Shown here in pieces: positions 1-5,331 of a DNA stretch of 6,516 nucleotides. The notes below the pieces were generated by a model that made no database searches, was not told the DNA's origin, and worked only from the letters and a program-made list of their open reading frames with translations. Within the stretch, counting starts at the first letter, position 1. Each line of letters starts with the position of its first letter. The position numbers and the translations under genes are program-made. The stretch comes from Sphingomonas sp. (GTDB lineage Bacteria > Pseudomonadota > Alphaproteobacteria > Sphingomonadales > Sphingomonadaceae): NCBI GenBank assembly GCA_019247755.1, contig JAFBAM010000258.1, positions 1-6,516 on the forward strand, written 5' to 3'.

Positions 1-162
1 GTCGTCATCCTCGCTACCGATGGCGAGCGGATCGAGCTCGGCCACCGCGCGGACAGCCGCGCGATCTTCGCGCGTGGAGCGCTTGCTGCGGCGCGCTTCC
101 TCGTCGGCAAACCGGCCGGCCTATATTCGATGAGCGATGTGATCGGAGCGTCTGCCGCTTGA
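1..162 (+). CDS. dapB: 4-hydroxy-tetrahydrodipicolinate reductase, C-terminal 53 residues (5' end outside window)
   Basis: DapB reduces 4-hydroxy-tetrahydrodipicolinate with NAD(P)H in the cytoplasmic diaminopimelate/lysine pathway, which supplies meso-DAP for peptidoglycan. Only the last 53 codons are present, open from the first base and ending in TGA at 160-162. The visible part reads GERIELGHRADSRAIFARGA and then a KPAGLYSMSDV stretch. This matches the conserved DapB ending (E. coli has a GERLEITHKASSR...FANGA...SGLFDMRDVL layout). The H-R-A...R..FARGA segment is the characteristic C-terminal block of the family. A glycine sits before the histidine where a threonine or serine is more usual, a minor variation. 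The stop overlaps the TTG start of the permease gene by 4 nt, so this is likely the upstream member of a four-gene transcript. The catalytic and nucleotide-binding parts are not visible, so only identity by C-terminus is claimed. Confidence 0.92.
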   Translation, partial: VVILATDGERIELGHRADSRAIFARGALAAARFLVGKPAGLYSMSDVIGASAA

Positions 163-1490
163 ACGACGAAGCGCCGCGCGCCGACTCTCCGGGCCTCGCG
201 CGACGTCTCGGCATGTTCGACGCGACCATGCTGGTCATGGGCGGAATCATCGGGTCCGGCATCTTCGTCAACCCGGCGGAGGTTGCCCGGCACGTATCGA
301 CGCCATTCTGGATCGTCGGCGTGTGGGTGATCGGGGGTGCAGTAGCACTCGCCGCGTCCTTCGTTTACGCCGAGCTTGCCGCGCGCCGGCCTGAGGTCGG
401 CGGGCAATACGCTTATCTGCGCGATGCCTATGGCCCCCTCCCCGCCTTCCTCTACGGCTGGGCGCTGCTGCTGGTGATCCAGTCCGGCGGCATGGCGGCG
501 GTCGCGATCACCTTCGCCCGCTATTTCAACGACCTCACATACCTGGGCCTGAATGACAGCGTCGTCGCACTGGCGGTGCTCGCCTTGCTGACGATCATCA
601 ACTGCTTCGGCGTGCGCTCCGGAAGCAATGTCCAGAGTGCGCTGATGGTCCTCAAGATCGGCGCGATCGGGATGCTGGTAGTGGTTGGCTGGTGGTTCGC
701 GCGGGCAGCCCCGGCGGTTGCGCAGCTAGAAGCCGCCCAAAGCGCCACCCCGCTCGCCGCGATCGGCGCAGCACTGACGCCGGTGATGTTCGCCTACGGG
801 GGCTGGCAGACGTCGAGCTTCTGCGCCGGCGAGATGCGCAATCCGGAGCGCGACCTTGCCCGCGGCCTCCTGCTTGGCGTTGCGGGTGTCATCCTGCTTT
901 ACTGTCTCGTCGCCTTCGTTTGCGTCCAAGCCCTTGGGCCGGCGGGCCTTGCCGCCTCGAAGACCCCGGCCAGCGACGTCATGCGTTCCGCGCTTGGCGA
1001 GAAAGGCGCGACTTTGATCGCGCTCGGCATCGCAATCTCGACGCTCGGCTTCCTCAGCCAGGGGATGCTGACCGCGCCGCGCGTCTATTTCGCAATGGCT
1101 GAGGACAAAATGTTCTTCCGGCAGGTCGCGCAGGTGAACCCGGTCACACGGGTGCCCGTTATCGCGATCGCGCTTCAGGGCATCGCCGCTGCAGTGATCG
1201 CATTGTCGGGTACCTACGGTCAGATCCTCGGCTACGTCGTCTCGGTCGATTTTATCTTCTTCGGCCTCACAGGCGCGGCCCTGTTCATCTTCCGGCGGCG
1301 TCACCCCGACAAGAAAGTCGTGTTCAAGGTTCCGTTCCACCCCATCACAACTGCTTTCTTCGTCGCGGCATGCGCGATTACCCTCATCGCCACCGTCTGG
1401 AACAACCCGCTCAACAGCCTGATCGGCTATGCGATCCTCGCCGCCGGCATCCCTGCCTTTCTCTACTGGAAGAGGGCGAACGGCGCGTGA
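159..1490 (+). CDS. APC-superfamily amino acid permease
   Basis: This is a 443-residue inner-membrane transporter of the amino acid-polyamine-organocation family, probably a proton-coupled symporter or an exchanger for an amino acid. The N-terminal GGIIGSGIF (residues 28-36) is the unwound first-helix substrate and ion site of the family. The PEVGGQYAYLRDAYGPLPAF block near residues 78-97 is the conserved helix 2-3 loop, and E225-RNPERDLARG (about 227-236) is the typical loop after helix 6. About twelve hydrophobic segments can be read, roughly at 21-44, 51-73, 93-121, 134-152, 162-182, 198-222, 237-260, 282-306, 331-351, 353-378, 395-414 and 417-437. The TTG start at 159 is chosen because it forms a TTGA overlap with the dapB stop and has a GGAG at 145-148, 10 nt upstream. 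The alternative ATG at 213 (residue 19) lacks a visible ribosome binding site. The stop overlaps the aminotransferase start. The substrate cannot be read from sequence; LAT-like neutral amino acid exchange is one possibility. Confidence 0.94.
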   Translation: MNDEAPRADSPGLARRLGMFDATMLVMGGIIGSGIFVNPAEVARHVSTPFWIVGVWVIGGAVALAASFVYAELAARRPEVGGQYAYLRDAYGPLPAFLYGWALLLVIQSGGMAAVAITFARYFNDLTYLGLNDSVVALAVLALLTIINCFGVRSGSNVQSALMVLKIGAIGMLVVVGWWFARAAPAVAQLEAAQSATPLAAIGAALTPVMFAYGGWQTSSFCAGEMRNPERDLARGLLLGVAGVILLYCLVAFVCVQALGPAGLAASKTPASDVMRSALGEKGATLIALGIAISTLGFLSQGMLTAPRVYFAMAEDKMFFRQVAQVNPVTRVPVIAIALQGIAAAVIALSGTYGQILGYVVSVDFIFFGLTGAALFIFRRRHPDKKVVFKVPFHPITTAFFVAACAITLIATVWNNPLNSLIGYAILAAGIPAFLYWKRANGA

Positions 1491-2566
1491 CCGGGCGGAT
1501 CATGCAGTCCGACTACATGCACTGGGCCAAATTCAAGAAGGCCGTGCGATATGCACTGACGATGAGCGAAGTGCCGCACGTGCGGATGGACCGTTTCCCG
1601 CTCACCCTCGCCGACCTCGACTTGGATGGCGCGAGCCACCCGCGTTACGCGCCGCTGCGCGAACGGATCGGCAAGCGTTACGGCGTACCGGTCGAGCAGG
1701 TCGTGGCCGCCGACGGTACTTCGATGGCGAACTTCCTCGCGATGGCAGCCCTGATCGAGCCGGGTGACGAAGTGCTGGTCGAAAGCCCGACCTACGAGCC
1801 GATGCTCGGCGCCGCGAGCTTCCTCGGCGCTACCATCAAGCGCTTTGATCGCAAGCCGTCGGACGCCTTCCGCCTCGATCCCGCGGCAATCGAGCAGGCG
1901 ATGAGCCCGGCCACCCGCCTGATCCTGATCACCAACCTCCATAATCCCAGCGGCGCGCTAGCCGACGAAGCTGAGCTTCGGGCGGTCGGCGAGCTCGCGG
2001 CAAGAATCGGCGCGCGGATCTTGATCGACGAGGTCTATCTCGATGCCGCGGTGCCGCCGCGCCAAAGCGCAGTCCACCTCGGGCCCGAGTTCGTTATCAC
2101 CAACAGCCTGACCAAGGTCTATGGCCTGAGCGGCCTCCGCTGCGGCTGGATCCTCGCCGAGCCGGAACTCGCCGAGCGGATGTGGCGAGTGAACGACCTG
2201 TTCGGGGTCAACCAGGCGCACCAGGCCGAGCGCTTGAGCTGCATCGCCTTCGACCATCTCGACGAGGTGTTGGGCGACACGCCCGCGATGCTCGCTGCGA
2301 ACCGTCGCCTCTTCAATGAGTTCGCGGCCGCGCGTGACGATCTGGACGTCATGCCCGCCGTGCATGGCATCACGGCCTTCCCGCGCTGGTCCGGCGGCGA
2401 CACGCAGCGTCTCTACGACCATCTAACCACAGCCTACGACACGTCGATCGTCCCCGGCCGCTGGTTCGAGATGCGTGACAATTTCCGCATCGGCTTCGGC
2501 CTCCCGACCGCCGACTTCAGCGAAGGTTTGAGCCGGCTCGGTCGGGCGCTGGACGACCTTAGATGA
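1487..2566 (+). CDS. PLP-dependent class I/II aminotransferase, substrate unassigned
   Basis: This 359-residue cytoplasmic fold-type I pyridoxal-phosphate enzyme is of the aspartate aminotransferase type. The key residues are visible. N153 is in NLHNPSG. D181 and Y184 are in IDEVYLDA and would contact the pyridine nitrogen and the 3'-hydroxyl. K210 in SLTKVYG is the Schiff-base lysine. R218 in GLRCGW would bind the cofactor phosphate. R334 in NFRIGFG is the likely substrate carboxylate arginine. It belongs to a recognisable group with an N-terminal DYMHWAK and a later NDLFGV after the lysine, usually annotated only as aminotransferase. The GTG start at 1487 is chosen because it makes a GTGA overlap with the permease stop and has AGAGGG at 1471-1476, 10 nt upstream; ATG at 1502 is the alternative. 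The open frame continues upstream to 1370, but that part is antisense-like text within the permease gene in another frame and does not resemble protein. Pairing with an amino acid permease suggests amino acid turnover, but the substrate is unknown. Confidence 0.93.
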   Translation: MTGRIMQSDYMHWAKFKKAVRYALTMSEVPHVRMDRFPLTLADLDLDGASHPRYAPLRERIGKRYGVPVEQVVAADGTSMANFLAMAALIEPGDEVLVESPTYEPMLGAASFLGATIKRFDRKPSDAFRLDPAAIEQAMSPATRLILITNLHNPSGALADEAELRAVGELAARIGARILIDEVYLDAAVPPRQSAVHLGPEFVITNSLTKVYGLSGLRCGWILAEPELAERMWRVNDLFGVNQAHQAERLSCIAFDHLDEVLGDTPAMLAANRRLFNEFAAARDDLDVMPAVHGITAFPRWSGGDTQRLYDHLTTAYDTSIVPGRWFEMRDNFRIGFGLPTADFSEGLSRLGRALDDLR

Positions 2567-3318
2567 AGCGGAAGCAAGTGTTCGAATTCTTCCGCCGCCT
2601 CGCGGAAGCCAATCCGTCGCCTACCACCGAGCTCGAATCCTCCAACCCCTACCAGCTGCTCGTTGCCGTCGTCCTCTCCGCCCAGGCTACCGACGCGAGC
2701 GTCAACATCGCCTGCCGCCCGCTGTTCGGACGCATCAAAACCCCGCGCCAAATGGTCGGTTTCGGCGAGGAGTCGCTGCGAGACGCGATCAAGACCATCG
2801 GTCTGTTCAACACCAAGGCCAAGAACGTCATTGCGCTCAGCCAGGCCCTGATCGATCACCATGGCGGTGAAGTCCCGCGGACGCGGGACGAGTTGCAGGC
2901 TCTACCCGGCGTCGGGCGCAAGACGGCGAATGTTGTGCTCAACACAGCCTTCGGCGAGGAAACCTTTGCCGTCGACACCCACGTCTTCCGCGTCTGCAAC
3001 CGCACCGGCCTCGCACCCGGCAAAAATGTCGACGAGGTTGAGGCCAAGCTCGAGAAGATCGTCCCGCAGCCCTTCCGCCGCGACGCGCATCACTGGCTGA
3101 TCCTGCACGGCCGCTACACCTGCAAGGCGCGCCTGCCAGAATGCTGGCGCTGCCCGGTGATCGACCTCTGCCGCTACCAGCCGAAAACGATGGACCCTAC
3201 TTCCAGACCCGCTCGAAGCGCGAGCCGAGCGTCGTCAAAAGCTCGTACTGCGAAAGCCCGGACTGTTTCGAAGCCGAAGGCAAGTCGTAGTCGATCTCGA
3301 CCCAATCGCCTTCCTTGA
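2563..3318 (+). CDS. nth: endonuclease III (DNA glycosylase/AP lyase) with an extra basic C-terminal tail
   Basis: Nth removes oxidised pyrimidines and cleaves the abasic site in base excision repair. The catalytic domain fits E. coli Nth so closely that the numbering is identical. The helix-hairpin-helix LPGVGRKTANVV carries catalytic K120. D138 is in VDTHVFRV. The [4Fe-4S] ligands are C187, C194, C197 and C203 (C-x6-C-x2-C-x5-C). E. coli Nth ends at 211 residues, but this frame continues to 251. The extra 40 residues (212-251) are almost only S, A, R, K, P and T, and are encoded entirely antisense to the 3' end of alr. The ATG at 2563 overlaps the aminotransferase stop (ATGA), with no strong ribosome binding site, so coupled translation is likely. 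The core identity is certain. Whether the tail is a functional DNA-binding extension or simply the result of losing the original stop is not known. Confidence 0.97.
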   Translation: MKRKQVFEFFRRLAEANPSPTTELESSNPYQLLVAVVLSAQATDASVNIACRPLFGRIKTPRQMVGFGEESLRDAIKTIGLFNTKAKNVIALSQALIDHHGGEVPRTRDELQALPGVGRKTANVVLNTAFGEETFAVDTHVFRVCNRTGLAPGKNVDEVEAKLEKIVPQPFRRDAHHWLILHGRYTCKARLPECWRCPVIDLCRYQPKTMDPTSRPARSASRASSKARTAKARTVSKPKASRSRSRPNRLP

Positions 3319-4228
3319 GGCCAGGCGCGGCGTCGACGCCCACTGCAATCAAGTCCATCGACACGCGGCCCAGGACGGGCAGAGCAAATTCGCCGGCGAA
3401 TGCCGAGCCATGCGAGGAGAAGCCGCGAAGGTAGCCGTCGGCATAGCCGATGTTGAGGATGGCCGCCTCGGTGTCCTCCTTGGCGACGAAGGTCGCCCCG
3501 TACCCGCAACTCTCGCCCTCCGGGATCGTACGGCGCTGGACGATCTGCGCCTCGACGCGGGCGACCTGGCGGATGTTGCCCTCGAACTCGGAGCGCTGGA
3601 TCCCGCCGTAGATCGAGATACCGGGCCGGACGAGGTCGAAGCTGTATTCGCGGCCAAGTCCGATGCCGGCACTGTTGGCGAAGGCATAACGCTTCGCCCA
3701 GACGGCCGAAGCCACTGCGCGGAAGCGCTCAAGCTGCATCTCGTTAAGGGGATCGTCTTCATCAGCGCAGGCGAGGTGGCTGTGAAGGGTGTCAATGACG
3801 AGGTCGTTGACGACGTCGATTTCGGTCGGGCGGAGGCCGAGGCGGTTCATACCGGTGTCGACCATCACATCGCAGGCGCGGCCGGGTGCGATCTGCTTCC
3901 AGCGCGCAACCTGCTCGGCGCTGTTCAGGCAGGGCCGAGCCCTTAAACGAGCAGCAGCTTCAACGTCGTCGGCGCCGACCCCGTAGAGAACCACGAGACT
4001 GACGTCGTCGGGCAAGTTGCCGAGCGCCTCGGCCTCTGCCCAGGTGGAGACGAAGAAGTCGCGGCATCCGGCCGCGATCAGCGCTTCGGTCGTTTCGCGG
4101 GCGCCGAGGCCGTATCCGTCAGCCTTGACCGCCGCCCCTGCGGGCACGCCGGCATAGTCGGCGAGCCAGCGCCAGTTAGACTGGATCGCTTTGGCGTCGA
4201 TCGTAAGGCGCAGGGGGCGATGCATCAC
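3197..4228 (-). CDS. alr: alanine racemase
   Basis: Alr interconverts L- and D-alanine with pyridoxal phosphate, supplying D-Ala for peptidoglycan. Counting from the first start, the N-terminal barrel has the AVKADGYGLG motif with Schiff-base lysine K35. GMNRLG carries R129, HSHLACAD carries H151, ANSAG follows at 184-188, and VRPGISIYG carries R201. The C-terminal domain has NIGYADGY with Y262, the probable second catalytic base (Tyr265 in the Geobacillus enzyme), and GRVSMD. The protein ends in a normal YELLTTLGSRFERVW, so this 3' end is genuine even though 122 nt overlap the nth tail on the other strand. Length is 343 residues, slightly short for the family (about 350-370). The start is either GTG at 4226-4228 or the adjacent ATG at 4223-4225. 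An in-frame stop at 4247-4249 excludes anything longer, and no clear ribosome binding site is visible. It is the only peptidoglycan D-amino-acid gene seen here; it lies opposite dapB but is not in the same transcript. Confidence 0.96.
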   Translation of the reverse strand: MMHRPLRLTIDAKAIQSNWRWLADYAGVPAGAAVKADGYGLGARETTEALIAAGCRDFFVSTWAEAEALGNLPDDVSLVVLYGVGADDVEAAARLRARPCLNSAEQVARWKQIAPGRACDVMVDTGMNRLGLRPTEIDVVNDLVIDTLHSHLACADEDDPLNEMQLERFRAVASAVWAKRYAFANSAGIGLGREYSFDLVRPGISIYGGIQRSEFEGNIRQVARVEAQIVQRRTIPEGESCGYGATFVAKEDTEAAILNIGYADGYLRGFSSHGSAFAGEFALPVLGRVSMDLIAVGVDAAPGLKEGDWVEIDYDLPSASKQSGLSQYELLTTLGSRFERVWK

Positions 4229-4274
4229 GCGGCGATGGGCTACGGTTCAACTCAGCGCAAGCGGCTCAAACGTT

Positions 4275-4325
4275 CTTAACTTCACTAATTTCACGAGGTT
4301 CGGCGCCATTTTGTGTGAAGTTAAG
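4275..4325. promoter_or_regulatory. perfect 11-bp inverted repeat upstream of alr (candidate operator or leader hairpin)
   Basis: CTTAACTTCAC at 4275-4285 is exactly repeated in inverted orientation as GTGAAGTTAAG at 4315-4325, with 29 nt between. The core TTCAC occurs again in direct orientation at 4290-4294, 9 nt after the copy inside the left arm. The element is AT-richer than the surrounding DNA, lies about 46 nt upstream of the alr start, and has no T-run that would make it a terminator. A paired operator for a dimeric repressor or activator of alr, or a 5' leader hairpin, are the plausible readings. No known regulator motif is recognised with confidence, and no clear -35/-10 pair was identified. 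The rest of the 187-nt gap between alr and the GFA gene (4229-4415) holds no gene that I can support. Confidence 0.5.
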
Positions 4326-4415
4326 CGGGACCGAGCACGTGCGAGGAAAAGATGGACGAATAGAAAGAACGGGCTGTGATGCTCGCACATCGGCACAGCT
4401 GTAGGACAGGGAAAC

Positions 4416-4793
4416 CTACTGGCCTGCCTCGTCCAATCGAGATTTCGCCTGCTCCCAGTGCGCTCCGTCGAAGAGCTCGACGGCGAGCTCGGGGACGTCA
4501 TCGAGGCAATTGGCGTTCACGCTCCAGGCCTCCGGGTGCGAGCGCGGCTGGTAGAAGCTCTTCACACCGCAGTGGCGGCAGAAGAGGTGCTCGGCGGTAC
4601 CGGTACCGAAGCGATAGCTCGCCAGGTCGTCCCGGCCGCTCAGCAACTCGAACCGATCGTGCGGGACCATCATGTGGAGGAAGCCGGTCATCCGGCAGAT
4701 CGAGCAATTGCAATCGAGAGCAGCCACCGGAGGCTCCCCGACTTCGGCCTCGAAGCGGACCGCTCCGCAATGGCAGCCGCCATGGATCTTCAT
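4416..4793 (-). CDS. GFA-family (glutathione-dependent formaldehyde-activating enzyme/CENP-V-like) zinc protein
   Basis: This 125-residue single-domain protein is of the GFA fold, of usual family length. All the zinc-binding cysteines of the family are present. C7 and C9 are in the N-terminal GGCHCGAVRF. C28, C30 and C33 are in DCNCSICRMTG. C72 and C75 are in FCRHCGVKSFY. The founding member, Gfa of Paracoccus, was reported to help formaldehyde add to glutathione. Most family members, including small stand-alone ones like this, have no established reaction, so a role in glutathione-linked detoxification is inference only. No formaldehyde-oxidation partner gene is visible nearby. The ATG at 4791-4793 lies only 71 nt after the UrcA gene stop, and a strong hairpin fills most of that space. 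The gene therefore either has a promoter hidden in the hairpin region or is read through from upstream. No strong ribosome binding site is visible. Confidence 0.92.
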   Translation of the reverse strand: MKIHGGCHCGAVRFEAEVGEPPVAALDCNCSICRMTGFLHMMVPHDRFELLSGRDDLASYRFGTGTAEHLFCRHCGVKSFYQPRSHPEAWSVNANCLDDVPELAVELFDGAHWEQAKSRLDEAGQ

Positions 4794-4815
4794 GCGGCGG
4801 TCGTACGGACAAGAA

Positions 4816-4849
4816 GAAGGCCGCGCCAGAGGGAGCCGGCGCGGCCTTC
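4816..4849 (-). terminator. 12-bp GC hairpin after the UrcA-family gene, probable intrinsic terminator or attenuator
   Basis: GAAGGCCGCGCC at 4816-4827 pairs perfectly with GGCGCGGCCTTC at 4838-4849 around a 10-nt loop. In the minus-strand direction it begins 15 nt after the UrcA-family stop codon and is followed by TTCTTGTCC, a short, interrupted T-run. The stem is very stable, but the U-tract is mediocre, so termination may be partial. The GFA gene start is 22 nt further on. Confidence 0.8.
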
Positions 4850-4864
4850 AGCCCGTTGAGGCGA

Positions 4865-5197
4865 TTACTGGCCCGAAGCGACCGTGATCGGCGCGCCGCG
4901 GCTGGCGAGCTGGCCACCCTCGGCCCGCGCCTTGGCGAGCACGTCCGCCCGGCAGGCGCGAACCTTGTTCTGGCCGGCTAGATCGACGTTCGACGCCGTC
5001 CCGCAGACTTCGAACGCGGCAGTCACCAGGCGGTGATCCAAAACCGCGCGGCCCCACTTCGAGCCGAGGTCGAGGTCGCTGGTGTGGACGATGCTGACAT
5101 TCTGCGCCGGGGCGGGCTCGGCAAGGGCCGGAACAGCCTTAATGACGGCGGCGGTAGCAAGGGCGGAGAAAGCGATAATCTTGAGGGTCTGTTTCAT
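4865..5197 (-). CDS. UrcA-family exported small protein
   Basis: This 110-residue protein has a clear Sec signal peptide: a KQTLK basic start, a hydrophobic stretch at about 7-22, and a probable cleavage after A26 in the sequence ALA|E. It would leave a mature periplasmic protein of about 84 residues. The mature part shows the UrcA-family layout: a VSIVHTSDLDLGS strand (34-46), a G-R-A-x-L-D-x-R helix (49-56), and two cysteines, C65 (EVCG) and C82 (RACRAD), that could form a disulfide. Such proteins are frequent, often in several copies, in sphingomonads and Caulobacter relatives; their function is not established. The ATG at 5195-5197 has a good AGGGAG ribosome binding site 8 nt upstream on the minus strand. 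The gene is divergent from the LysR regulator gene and ends at a hairpin. Assignment to the family rests on remembered pattern and overall layout, so it is less certain than the enzymes here. Confidence 0.83.
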   Translation of the reverse strand: MKQTLKIIAFSALATAAVIKAVPALAEPAPAQNVSIVHTSDLDLGSKWGRAVLDHRLVTAAFEVCGTASNVDLAGQNKVRACRADVLAKARAEGGQLASRGAPITVASGQ

Positions 5198-5235
5198 GGG
5201 GTCGCTCCCTGTTTGAAGAACGACCCTCTAATTAG

Positions 5236-5248
5236 TCGCATATTGCAA
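5236..5248. promoter_or_regulatory. candidate LysR-type T-N11-A box in the divergent region
   Basis: TCGCATATTGCAA fits the T-N11-A consensus of LysR-family operators, with arms TCGCA and TGCAA complementary at four of five positions. It lies 39 nt upstream of the UrcA-gene start and about 84 nt upstream of the LysR start. T-N11-A is a loose motif and common by chance; its position and partial dyad symmetry are what make it credible. Confidence 0.45.
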
Positions 5249-5277
5249 CTTACGTGAGCCACGAGTTCGTGCTATCA

Positions 5278-5295
5278 TTCTGCAAAATTGCAGAA
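5278..5295. promoter_or_regulatory. perfect 7-bp-arm palindrome upstream of the LysR gene, candidate operator
   Basis: TTCTGCA (5278-5284) and TGCAGAA (5289-5295) are exact inverted repeats around AAAT, 36 nt upstream of the LysR start. Its centre is about 44 nt from the centre of the T-N11-A box at 5236-5248, close to four helical turns, and both carry a GCA...TGC core. This is the layout expected of recognition and activation sites for a LysR protein acting on its own gene and on the divergent UrcA gene. The rest of the 134-nt region must hold both promoters, but no convincing -35/-10 pair was identified. Confidence 0.55.
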
Positions 5296-5331
5296 CGTTC
5301 GGCGTGAACCATTTGGCTAAGGCTCGCCACG

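Noticed and set aside
726..1340. 204-codon minus-strand open frame inside the permease gene
   Set aside because: Antisense to a clear permease; composition is charged low-complexity typical of GC-rich shadow frames, with no recognisable domain.
1370..1486. Longer N-terminus for the aminotransferase from ATG 1370
   Set aside because: The added 39 residues lie inside the permease gene and read as out-of-frame text; the family begins at about the DYMHWAK segment.
1463..1942. 159-codon minus-strand open frame opposite the aminotransferase
   Set aside because: Shadow of the aminotransferase codons; no family motif and no ribosome binding site context.
3410..3946. 178-codon plus-strand open frame opposite alr
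   Set aside because: Antisense to intact alr with all catalytic residues; the acidic V/D/G/A composition is a codon-bias shadow.
4276..4290. Possible CtrA-type TTAA-N7-TTAA site within the alr upstream repeat
   Set aside because: Only the first TTAA is present at the right spacing; the second position reads AATT.
4339..4388. 7-bp inverted repeat GTGCGAG (4339-4345)/CTCGCAC (4382-4388) and a GCACGTGC palindrome (4335-4342)
   Set aside because: Short arms with a 36-nt spacer and no T-run; expected by chance in GC-rich DNA, so not called a terminator or operator.
4376..4981. 201-codon plus-strand open frame spanning the GFA gene, the hairpin and part of the UrcA-family gene
   Set aside because: Arg/Ser-rich composition, crosses two real minus-strand genes and a terminator hairpin; no domain seen.
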